Source: Paracoccaceae bacterium (lineage in GTDB: Bacteria; Pseudomonadota; Alphaproteobacteria; Rhodobacterales; Rhodobacteraceae). From it: a stretch of 6,923 bases of DNA. The position numbers were made by a program, and so were the translations under genes. Where the stretch lies: the NCBI GenBank assembly GCA_027080755.1, contig JALWQC010000177.1, positions 1 to 6,923 on the forward strand. Direction: 5' to 3'. The notes under the pieces were generated by a model. That model saw only the letters and a list, made by a program, of their open reading frames with translations. It made no database searches and was not told where the DNA came from. Positions 1 to 5,864 of this stretch are shown piece by piece (positions within the stretch are counted from its first letter, which is position 1; each line of letters starts with the position of its first letter).

Positions 1-1322
1 CCTATAAGGAATATCGCCAGCATTTCGAAAAGGACCGCGCCCTGTCGCGCCGGTTCCAGAAAATCGATGTGAACGAGCCCAGCATCCCGGATTCCATCAA
101 GATCCTTACGGGGTTGAAACCCTATTTCGAGGAACACCACAAAATCCGCTATACCAACGACGCGATCAAATCCGCCGTCGATCTGGCCGCGCGCTACATC
201 AACGACCGCAAGCTGCCCGACAAGGCCATCGATGTCATTGACGAGGCCGGCGCCGCGCAAATGCTGGTGCCTGCCGCCAAACGCCGCAAGACCATCGGAG
301 CAAAGGAAATTGAAGCTGTCGTAGCCAAAATTGCGCGCATTCCGCCGAAAAATGTGTCCAAGGACGACGCGGCCGTGCTGAAGGATCTGGAAAAATCCCT
401 CAAACGTGTGGTCTTCGGGCAGGACAAGGCGATCGAGGCGCTGGCCTCGGCCATCAAACTGTCGCGCGCCGGCCTGCGTGAACCGGAAAAACCCATTGGC
501 AACTACCTGTTCGCCGGTCCGACCGGTGTCGGCAAAACCGAGGTTGCCAAACAGCTGGCCGATACGCTGGGCGTTGATCTGTTGCGCTTCGATATGTCCG
601 AATACATGGAAAAACACGCTGTTTCGCGGCTGATCGGTGCCCCCCCGGGCTATGTCGGTTTCGATCAGGGCGGGCTTTTGACCGACGGCGTGGACCAGCA
701 GCCCCATTGTGTGCTGTTGCTGGACGAGATCGAAAAGGCGCACCCGGATGTGTTCAATATCCTGTTGCAGATCATGGATCACGGCACCCTGACCGACCAC
801 AACGGGCGCTCCGTGGATTTCCGCAACGTCGTGCTGATCATGACCTCGAACGCCGGAGCCTCGGAACAGGCGAAAGAGGCGATCGGCTTTGGCAAATCCC
901 TGCGCGAGGGCGAGGATACCGCCGCGATTGAACGCACCTTCAGCCCCGAATTCCGCAACCGTCTGGATGCGATCATCAACTTTGGCGCCCTGCCCAAAGA
1001 GGTGATCCTGAAGGTCGTGGACAAATTCGTGCTGCAGCTCGAGGCACAGCTGATGGACCGCAACGTCACCTTCGAACTGACCCCCGAGGCGGCCGAATGG
1101 CTGGCCGACAAGGGGTACGACAGCCGCATGGGCGCCCGCCCGCTTGGCCGTGTCATTCAGGAGCACATCAAGAAACCGCTCGCGGACGAATTGCTGTTCG
1201 GCAAGCTGGCCAAAGGCGGTGTTATCAAGGTGACCGTCAAGGACGGCGACATCCATCTGGTTGTGGCAGAGCCGCAAAAACTGCAAATCGGCAAGAAAAA
1301 CCCGCCGCTTCTGACCAGCTGA
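1..1322 (+). CDS. clpA: ATP-dependent Clp protease ATP-binding subunit ClpA (C-terminal part)
   Basis: ClpA is a cytoplasmic AAA+ unfoldase that threads substrates, including N-degron proteins delivered by ClpS, into the ClpP peptidase. The frame is open from the left edge (first full codon at 3), and about 320 N-terminal residues by E. coli numbering are missing. The visible part begins with the end of AAA domain 1 (YKEYRQHFEKDRAL, then RRFQKID). AAA domain 2 follows, with Walker A GPTGVGKT at 516-539, the pore loop GAPPGYVGF, Walker B VLLLDEIEKAH, the FRNRLD arginine-finger region, and a sensor-2/small domain with GARPLGRVIQ and KKPLADELLFG. An IGF tripeptide at 882-890 sits where E. coli ClpA has its IGL ClpP-docking loop. 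That loop and the absence of a ClpB-type middle domain in the visible part favour ClpA over ClpB, and the match to E. coli ClpA extends almost to the C-terminus. The gene is intact to its TGA stop. clpS is a likely upstream neighbour, but it is out of view. Confidence 0.97.
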   Translation, partial: YKEYRQHFEKDRALSRRFQKIDVNEPSIPDSIKILTGLKPYFEEHHKIRYTNDAIKSAVDLAARYINDRKLPDKAIDVIDEAGAAQMLVPAAKRRKTIGAKEIEAVVAKIARIPPKNVSKDDAAVLKDLEKSLKRVVFGQDKAIEALASAIKLSRAGLREPEKPIGNYLFAGPTGVGKTEVAKQLADTLGVDLLRFDMSEYMEKHAVSRLIGAPPGYVGFDQGGLLTDGVDQQPHCVLLLDEIEKAHPDVFNILLQIMDHGTLTDHNGRSVDFRNVVLIMTSNAGASEQAKEAIGFGKSLREGEDTAAIERTFSPEFRNRLDAIINFGALPKEVILKVVDKFVLQLEAQLMDRNVTFELTPEAAEWLADKGYDSRMGARPLGRVIQEHIKKPLADELLFGKLAKGGVIKVTVKDGDIHLVVAEPQKLQIGKKNPPLLTS

Positions 1323-1337
1323 CCCGATTGCGCCACA

Positions 1338-1375
1338 TCAAGGCAGCCACGCGAAAATTCGTTCGGCTGCCTTGA
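1338..1375. terminator. stem-loop between convergent genes, possible bidirectional terminator
   Basis: A perfect 11-bp inverted repeat (TCAAGGCAGCC at 1338-1348, GGCTGCCTTGA at 1365-1375) encloses a 16-nt loop, which can itself pair weakly (CGA/TCG). It lies 15 bp after the clpA stop and 59 bp beyond the stop of the convergent OmpA-domain gene. It is well placed to end transcription from both sides. Neither strand has a U-tract after the stem, so it is not a classical intrinsic terminator. It may instead protect transcript ends or work with Rho. The rest of the 1323-1434 gap shows nothing else. Confidence 0.5.
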
Positions 1376-1434
1376 CGGCTTCTTCGGACGAACCGGCGAC
1401 ACGACGCCAAACATCCTGCGCCGGTTTCGCGGGG

Positions 1435-3045
1435 CTACTTCTCGGTAAGTTTCAACTCGATCCGGCGGTTGCGGGCCAGGGCCTCGGGGGAATCGCCGGG
1501 ATCGATGGGCTGGTATTGCCCGAAGCCGGCCGCGGCCAGACGGTTGGCGGGGATCCCTTCGTGTTCGATCAGGTATTTCACCACCGAAAGCGCACGCGCC
1601 TGCGACAGTTCCCAGTTATCCGCAAAGGGCGAGCCTGCGCCGAGCGGGGTTTTGTCCGTATGCCCGTCCACACGCAAAATCCAGTCGATGTTGTCGGGAA
1701 TTTCGTCGGCAATATCCTTGATAACCGAGGCCACCTTGGCAATCTGCGCCTTGCCCTCCGGCCCCAGATCGGCCGAGCCGGGCGCGAACAGCACCTCGGA
1801 CGAGAACACAAACCGGTCCCCGACCACCTTCACACCCTCGCGGTCGCCCAGAACCTGCTTGATCCGGCCGAAAAATTCGGAACGGAACCCGCGCAGATCG
1901 TTGGCCTCGGCCTTCAGGCGTTCGTTTTCGCGGGCCTCCAGTTCGGCACGGGCCTTCTGTTCCGCCGCCACACGGGCCAGCGCGGAATTCAGGTCCTTGC
2001 CCAGGGATTGCAACTGCACCTGCGCCGCCGCGTCCCGCGCCTTCGAGTCATCCAGCAAGGCCTGCAACGAGCCAAGCTGTTCGCGCAGGGCGGCTGTCTG
2101 CTGGTTCAACAGGGCCACTTGCCGCTGCGCCTCGGCCGAGGCGGCCTTTTCCTTGCTTAGCAAATCATTCGCCTGCGCCAGCAGGGCGTCTTTACGCGAA
2201 ATCTCGGCCACATTTTCCGCCTGCGAGTTGTCAAGATTCTTGCGTGCGGCCTCGGCGGCGGCCAGAAGGGTCAGCGTGTCCTCGGCCTTCTGGCGCTGTT
2301 CTTCAAGCGCCAGCGTCATCGCCGTCAGTTCCGCCTGCGAATTCTTCAGTTTTTCCTGCAAAGCCTCGGCGGCGGCCGCTTCGGCCAGTCGGGCCTTTTC
2401 GGATTCTTCAAGCGCGGTCTGCACCTTGGCCGTCGCGTCCAGCTTGTCCTGCAAATTGGCGGCCAGTGCCTGCAACGCGTCGGCCTTTGCGGCGGCCAGG
2501 CGGGCTTGCTCGGTCTCTGCGTCCAGTTCGCTGCGGGCCTGCGCCAGCGCCAGTTGCGCCGCCTCTTTCGCCGAGATTTCCTGATCCCGTGCCGCCTGCA
2601 AATCCGCGATATCGGCCTGCGCGGCGGTTATGGCCTCGGCCTGTTTGGCATTGCGCGCCAGCAAGGCCGTTACCTGCGCCTCGAAACTGTCATTGCGCGC
2701 CAGCGCCGCGTCCCGTTCGTTGGTCAAAGCGGTGATCAGCGTGGCCTGCAGCTGTGTTTTCGCGTTGGCATCGTCCAGACTGGCCCCCAGCTGTCCGACC
2801 TGATTGGCCAGATCGGCGCTGCGTTTCTGTTCCAGCCCCAGCGCCTGCGCCAGCCCCGCCACCTGCGCCGAAAGATCGTTCAGCTCGGTTTCCTGACCGG
2901 TGATGGTTTCGCGCATGGTTTCCTGAATGATCATGAAAATCGTCAGCACAAACATCAGCACCAGCAACAACGCTGTCATGGCATCAACAAAACCGGGCCA
3001 GATATTGGCCGCCAGACGGGCACCGGATCGACGGGAAAGCGCCAT
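1435..3045 (-). CDS. MotB/OmpA-type peptidoglycan-binding motor subunit with long coiled coil
   Basis: This 536-residue protein has one N-terminal membrane helix (about residues 19-41). The motif WPGFVDAMTALLLVLMF places Asp21 near the start of that helix, as in MotB, TolR and ExbD, where the Asp carries the transported proton. Residues about 43-395 are one long hydrophilic Ala/Gln/Glu/Leu/Lys-rich stretch with no cysteine, expected to form coiled coil in the periplasm. Residues about 405-536 are an OmpA/MotB-type peptidoglycan-binding domain with VLFAPGSADL, DGHTDKTPL (from 460) and the closing RNRRIEL (about 525-531). The ATG at 3045 is preceded by GAGGG (3053-3057) with a 7-nt spacer inside the end of the upstream gene, and only 3 bp separate the two genes, so translational coupling is likely. 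Known MotB and TolR proteins are far shorter (roughly 140-310 residues); the extra length is the coiled coil. The fold and motor role are well supported. What the motor drives is unknown, and a flagellar role is unlikely because there are no flagellar neighbours. Confidence 0.88.
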   Translation of the reverse strand: MALSRRSGARLAANIWPGFVDAMTALLLVLMFVLTIFMIIQETMRETITGQETELNDLSAQVAGLAQALGLEQKRSADLANQVGQLGASLDDANAKTQLQATLITALTNERDAALARNDSFEAQVTALLARNAKQAEAITAAQADIADLQAARDQEISAKEAAQLALAQARSELDAETEQARLAAAKADALQALAANLQDKLDATAKVQTALEESEKARLAEAAAAEALQEKLKNSQAELTAMTLALEEQRQKAEDTLTLLAAAEAARKNLDNSQAENVAEISRKDALLAQANDLLSKEKAASAEAQRQVALLNQQTAALREQLGSLQALLDDSKARDAAAQVQLQSLGKDLNSALARVAAEQKARAELEARENERLKAEANDLRGFRSEFFGRIKQVLGDREGVKVVGDRFVFSSEVLFAPGSADLGPEGKAQIAKVASVIKDIADEIPDNIDWILRVDGHTDKTPLGAGSPFADNWELSQARALSVVKYLIEHEGIPANRLAAAGFGQYQPIDPGDSPEALARNRRIELKLTEK

Positions 3046-3048
3046 GGG

Positions 3049-4254
3049 TTATCCCTCGCCTGCGTCAACGGCCTGCTGCAACGTGTAGATCAACGTTGCC
3101 AGATCCTGCCGGATTTCCGCGATGGAATCCTGCCGTCCTGCCGACATTTCCTCCAGCACGCGCAACAGTTGCACATCGATATTGCGCAGGCGCATGCGGG
3201 TTTCGGCGTCCATGCTTTCGCCACTGTCCGCCGGCTGCTGCTTCAGGGCCTCCAGCATCTGCATTTGTGCGGCGACCATCTGTTCCTGCCCCTGCACCAG
3301 ACGATCCATCACGGCCGGATCCGCCCCCTGCCCGCCCCCGCGCGGCTGGTTCGCCAGCTGTTTGGCCAGAACGGAAATCGCCTCGGCCAGGGATCCAAGC
3401 CGGCTGTCGGTGCGCATGCGCTGTTCCTCGCCCCGCATCACCAGTTCTTTCAGGCTGTCGATCTGGTGCGAGGTTTGCTCCATCAACCCCGCAATGGCCG
3501 AACCGTCAACGCCCCCGTCCCCGTCGGCCAGCCCGACCTTGGTGATAGAGGATAACCATTCCTCCAGCTCGCTATAAAACCGGTTCTGGCCGTGGCCCGC
3601 AAAAATTTCCAGCAGCCCCACGATCAGGGACCCCGCCAGCCCCAGCAAGGACGAGGCAAAGGCCGTGCCCATACCGCTCATCAGGTTTCCCAGCCCGCCC
3701 ATCAGGTTTTCAAAGGCGCTGCCGGCACTTTGACCTTCTTGCGGCGCCAGTGACTGGATCACCTTGAACACCTCGGGAACGGTTGTGGCCAGCCCGTAAA
3801 ACGTGCCGAGCAGGCCCAGAAACACCAACAGGTTCACGATATAGCGGGTAATATCGCGGCTTTCGTCCAGCCGCGTCGCCACCGAATCCAGAATGGAGCG
3901 TGTAGACCCCGAGGTCAGCGATTTGCGCGAGCGGCTGTCATGCAGAAGCGCCGCCAGCGAGGCCAGCAGTTTCGGCGCCTTGACGAATTCATGCCCCGGC
4001 CGGTCCAGCGCGAACCCCTCGATCCAGCCGGTAGCCGTGAACAGCGTGCGCATCTGCCAGAAGGTCATGATCACGCCGAAAACAAACACCAGCAGGATAA
4101 ACCCGTTCAGCCACGGCGAGGTCAGGAAAATCGGGGAAACCGTCGGCCACAGGAAGAACGCGCCAACCCCGACCAGCACCAGAATGGCCAGCATAAACAG
4201 GATCTGGCGAAACGGGGGGGTAAATTCGGGCTCGTTATGGGTATCGAGGAACAT
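3049..4254 (-). CDS. MotA/TolQ/ExbB-family proton channel protein
   Basis: This inner-membrane protein of 401 residues likely forms the ring or stator part of a proton-driven motor with the OmpA-domain protein encoded 3 bp downstream. Four membrane helices are visible: about 17-39, 47-67, 136-159 and 198-219. Helix 3 carries FLGLLGTFYGLATTVP, and the start of helix 4 carries GMGTAFASSLLGLAG. These are the two conserved blocks of the MotA_ExbB domain, with Thr/Ser residues lining the channel and Pro160 at the end of helix 3. Residues 68-135 form a cytoplasmic loop. Residues 220-401 form a long, mostly helical cytoplasmic tail with a Gly-rich break near 305-311. The frame stays open upstream to an ATG at 4443, but the ATG at 4254 has an AAGGA (4264-4268) 9 nt away and begins a natural N-terminus, so I place the start there. 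Four helices and the OmpA-domain partner fit the MotA/ZorA side of the family better than three-helix TolQ/ExbB. Confidence 0.87.
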   Translation of the reverse strand: MFLDTHNEPEFTPPFRQILFMLAILVLVGVGAFFLWPTVSPIFLTSPWLNGFILLVFVFGVIMTFWQMRTLFTATGWIEGFALDRPGHEFVKAPKLLASLAALLHDSRSRKSLTSGSTRSILDSVATRLDESRDITRYIVNLLVFLGLLGTFYGLATTVPEVFKVIQSLAPQEGQSAGSAFENLMGGLGNLMSGMGTAFASSLLGLAGSLIVGLLEIFAGHGQNRFYSELEEWLSSITKVGLADGDGGVDGSAIAGLMEQTSHQIDSLKELVMRGEEQRMRTDSRLGSLAEAISVLAKQLANQPRGGGQGADPAVMDRLVQGQEQMVAAQMQMLEALKQQPADSGESMDAETRMRLRNIDVQLLRVLEEMSAGRQDSIAEIRQDLATLIYTLQQAVDAGEG

Positions 4255-4263
4255 TCCACAGCA

Positions 4264-4268
4264 TCCTT
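4264..4268 (-). promoter_or_regulatory. ribosome binding site deciding the start at 4254
   Basis: AAGGA on the minus strand lies 9 nt before the ATG at 4254. It supports this start over the upstream in-frame ATG at 4443, whose extra 63 residues would run across the candidate promoter and look non-coding (several Cys and Arg, no recognisable domain). Confidence 0.65.
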
Positions 4269-4294
4269 GCGTGTCGGCATTGCAATTTCGGCGC

Positions 4295-4323
4295 ACTTTA
4301 GGGCGTCGCCCCGTAAACCTCAA
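4295..4323 (-). promoter_or_regulatory. candidate sigma-70-type promoter for the motor operon
   Basis: Read on the minus strand, TTGAGG (4323-4318) and TAAAGT (4300-4295) match the -35 and -10 consensus at 4 of 6 positions each. They are separated by exactly 17 bp. Transcription would begin near 4288, giving a leader of about 34 nt that includes the AAGGA before the ATG at 4254. The spacer contains the 11-bp dyad GGGCGTCGCCC (4301-4311), a possible operator. This placement also argues against translation starting at 4443. The prediction is by eye only. Confidence 0.45.
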
Positions 4324-4432
4324 GCCAACCCCATTTCCCCCGCGTAATATTGTTGCAATTTGCACAAAAACCCCCATATGTAAGCGGTAATTCCCACGCA
4401 ATTCGCGCAGGTTTTCGCGGGGTTTTGTGGGG

Positions 4433-4438
4433 TTTAAT
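4433..4438 (+). promoter_or_regulatory. possible -10 element for qmcA
   Basis: TTTAAT matches the TATAAT consensus at 5 of 6 positions and would start transcription about 35-40 nt before the qmcA ATG. No acceptable -35 hexamer lies 16-18 bp upstream; that stretch is the GGTTTT-repeat region. The promoter would therefore need an activator or a different sigma factor. It overlaps the palindrome AATTGCAATT. This is a weak call. Confidence 0.25.
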
Positions 4439-4470
4439 TGCAATTCAAAGCCCGCAAACGGGTATGAGGG

Positions 4471-4475
4471 AAGGA
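4471..4475 (+). promoter_or_regulatory. ribosome binding site deciding the qmcA start
   Basis: AAGGA lies 6 nt before the ATG at 4482. In-frame ATGs at 4350 and 4464 have no comparable site, and the one at 4464 would place this AAGGA inside the coding sequence. Starting at 4482 puts the membrane helix immediately at the N-terminus, as is usual for the family. Confidence 0.75.
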
Positions 4476-4481
4476 TATTTC

Positions 4482-5408
4482 ATGTTGGAATCATTTAGCG
4501 TATTAGCCGTCGTCATTCTGGTATTTGCCGTGGTCATGCTTTACCTGATGGTAAAGACCGTGCCACAGGGCGAGGAATGGACCGTTGAACGCTTCGGCCG
4601 CTACACCCGCACCCTGAAACCGGGTCTGCGGTTCCTGATCCCGCTGATGGACAAGGTCGGATCCAGGGTTAACATGATGGAAACCGTCCTCGACATCAAA
4701 TCGCAGGAAGTGATTACCAAGGACAACGCCATGGTGATGGCCGATGCGGTTGCCTTCTATCAGGTGGTGGATGCGGCGCAGGCCTCTTACGAGGTGCGCG
4801 ATCTGGAACGCGCCCTGACCAACCTTGCCATGACCAATATCCGCGCCGTCATCGGCTCCATGGATCTGGACGAAAGCCTGTCAAACCGCGACCATATCAA
4901 CGCCCGCCTGTTGTCCGTGATCGACGAGGCCTCGCACAACTGGGGTGTGAAAGTGACCCGCGTGGAGATCAAGGACCTTGCCCCGCCCGAGGACATCAAC
5001 GAGGCCATGGCCCGCCAGATGAAAGCCGAGCGTATGAAGCGTGCCTCCATTCTGGAAGCCGAGGGCCAGAAGCAGGCCGCCATTCTGGAAGCCGAGGGCC
5101 AGCGCGAGGCCCAGATCCGCGAGGCCGAAGGCGCCCGCGAAGCCGCCTTTCTGGATGCCGAGGCCCGCGAACGGTCCGCACAGGCCGAAGCCAAGGCAAC
5201 GCAGATGGTATCCGAAGCCATCGCCAAGGGGGATATTCAGGCAGTTAACTACTTTATCGCCCAGAAATACACCGAGGCTTTGCGCGATGTTGCGGCCTCT
5301 CCCAACAGTAAAACCGTGATGATTCCGCTGGAAGCCTCCGGTCTTATCGGCTCCATTTCCGGTGTGGCCGATATCGCCAAGGCTGTTACCGACAAATCGA
5401 AAGGGTAA
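4482..5408 (+). CDS. qmcA: SPFH/band-7 (stomatin/paraslipin-like) membrane protein, QmcA-type
   Basis: This 308-residue protein is anchored by one N-terminal hydrophobic segment (about 4-24). An SPFH/band-7 domain spans about 26-185, with VPQGEEWTVERFGRYTRTLKPGL, a LIPLMDKV block, the strand LDIKSQEVITKDNA, and the closing WGVKVTRVEIKDLAPPEDI. A charged Ala/Glu-rich helix follows, built of four 11-residue units beginning at 189, 200, 211 and 222 (core ILEAEGQ.EA). The C-terminal helix contains AVNYFIAQKYTEAL. SPFH proteins form large rings or cages in the inner membrane that organise microdomains and can hold membrane proteases such as FtsH; E. coli QmcA does this together with its NfeD-family neighbour. 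The NfeD gene here starts 3 bp after the stop, the same arrangement as E. coli qmcA-ybbJ. The ATG at 4482 was chosen for its AAGGA site. The family is certain; the qmcA symbol is by homology and gene order. Confidence 0.92.
   Translation: MLESFSVLAVVILVFAVVMLYLMVKTVPQGEEWTVERFGRYTRTLKPGLRFLIPLMDKVGSRVNMMETVLDIKSQEVITKDNAMVMADAVAFYQVVDAAQASYEVRDLERALTNLAMTNIRAVIGSMDLDESLSNRDHINARLLSVIDEASHNWGVKVTRVEIKDLAPPEDINEAMARQMKAERMKRASILEAEGQKQAAILEAEGQREAQIREAEGAREAAFLDAEARERSAQAEAKATQMVSEAIAKGDIQAVNYFIAQKYTEALRDVAASPNSKTVMIPLEASGLIGSISGVADIAKAVTDKSKG
5046..5177 (+). repeat. four tandem 33-bp (11-codon) units inside qmcA
   Basis: Four in-frame 33-bp units (5046-5078, 5079-5111, 5112-5144, 5145-5177) encode hendecads of the pattern x-I-L-E-A-E-G-Q-R-E-A, with the last unit most diverged. 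The first two share an identical 23-nt block (5047-5069 and 5080-5102). In the protein this is the rigid coiled-coil shaft that follows the SPFH domain, where an 11-residue period gives an almost straight helical bundle. Such AEG repeats are common in QmcA-like proteins. The near-identity of units one and two suggests recent duplication or strong codon preference. Confidence 0.85.
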
Positions 5409-5411
5409 AAT

Positions 5412-5861
5412 ATGGCCATTTTTTCCTTCCTTGAAGGGATGTCCCCGTGGTGGTGGGTATCCTTTGGCATCGGTCTGCTGGCAATAGAGATGCTGGTGAT
5501 GTCCTTCTTCCTGATCTGGCCCGGCCTTGCCGCGCTGGCCATGGCCGGGATTCTGTACCTTAATCCGGCCATGCAGGGGGAAATCCAGGTTTCCCTGTTT
5601 GCCATCATTTCCATCCTGTTAACCTTCGCCGGTCGCTATTTTTTCCAGCGACACGAGCCGGAAACCAGCCTGAACCAGCGCACGAAACAGATCGTCGGCA
5701 TGAAGGCCCGCGTCACCGATTTCGAGCTGGGGACGGGGCATGTGGAAATCAACGGCCTGCGCTGGGTGGCCAAATGGCCCGAAGGCCAGACCGCCAAGCC
5801 CGGCGATATCGTCACGATCACCGCGGCCGAAGGCATGACCGTAGAGGTCAGCAACATCTAA
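5412..5861 (+). CDS. NfeD-family membrane protein (YbbJ-like)
   Basis: This 149-residue inner-membrane partner of the SPFH protein has three hydrophobic segments (about 12-33, 35-51 and 57-76). A soluble C-terminal OB-fold-like domain spans about 93-148, with QIVGMKARV, GHVEINGLRWVA and GDIVTITAAEGMTVEV, the typical pattern of short NfeD proteins. Its length is close to that of E. coli YbbJ (about 152 residues). It lacks the N-terminal ClpP-like serine protease domain of long NfeD proteins, so it is not a protease. The ATG at 5412 follows the qmcA stop by 3 bp, and AAAGGG (5400-5405) in the last qmcA codons serves as its ribosome binding site, so the two are co-translated. NfeD proteins are thought to stabilise or cap SPFH assemblies. 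The gene ends 3 bp from the convergent ChaC-like gene. Confidence 0.92.
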   Translation: MAIFSFLEGMSPWWWVSFGIGLLAIEMLVMSFFLIWPGLAALAMAGILYLNPAMQGEIQVSLFAIISILLTFAGRYFFQRHEPETSLNQRTKQIVGMKARVTDFELGTGHVEINGLRWVAKWPEGQTAKPGDIVTITAAEGMTVEVSNI

Positions 5862-5864
5862 ACC

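Larger units (their letters stand above)
4255..4481. promoter_or_regulatory. divergent intergenic control region
   Basis: These 227 bp lie between two divergent operons and are visibly more AT-rich than the flanking genes. The octamer TTGCAATT occurs three times, at 4280-4287, 4353-4360 and 4438-4445. The last copy sits within the perfect 10-bp palindrome AATTGCAATT (4436-4445). An imperfect dyad (TTGTTGCA at 4350-4357, TGCACAA at 4361-4367) overlaps the middle copy. Three G/T-rich decamers beginning GGTTT are spaced 10-11 bp apart (4410, 4421, 4431) just before qmcA. No convincing small ORF or RNA gene is seen. Shared control of both operons is inferred. Confidence 0.6.

Noticed and set aside
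1..1322. ClpB or ClpC instead of ClpA
   Set aside because: The visible part has no coiled-coil middle domain between the AAA modules. It carries an IGF loop, and its sequence follows E. coli ClpA closely (for example FEKDRAL, RRFQKID, ELLFG).
1372..2584. Long open frames on the plus strand opposite the MotB/OmpA-type gene
   Set aside because: They are antisense shadows of a GC-rich, Ala/Gln-rich coding region. They give Ser/Arg/Cys-rich products with no recognisable domain, while the minus-strand frame has clear membrane, coiled-coil and OmpA parts.
2506..3577. Plus-strand open frames spanning the junction of the two motor genes
   Set aside because: Their His/Gln/Arg- or Pro-rich products match nothing, and they run across two well-supported genes in the opposite direction.
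1435..4254. A complete Zorya defence system
   Set aside because: Only the motor-like pair is present. No ZorC, ZorD or ZorE homologue is encoded in the flanks, which are core genes, so a defence role is not supported by this window.
1435..4254. Flagellar stator motA-motB
   Set aside because: The B subunit is about twice the usual length with a giant coiled coil, and no flagellar gene is nearby.
4255..4443. N-terminal extension of the MotA-like protein to the ATG at 4443
   Set aside because: It has no ribosome binding site, it would cover the candidate promoter and the divergent control region, and the added residues look non-coding.
4350..4481. N-terminal extension of QmcA to 4350 or 4464
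   Set aside because: The strong AAGGA at 4471-4475 is placed for the ATG at 4482, and the family begins with the membrane helix.
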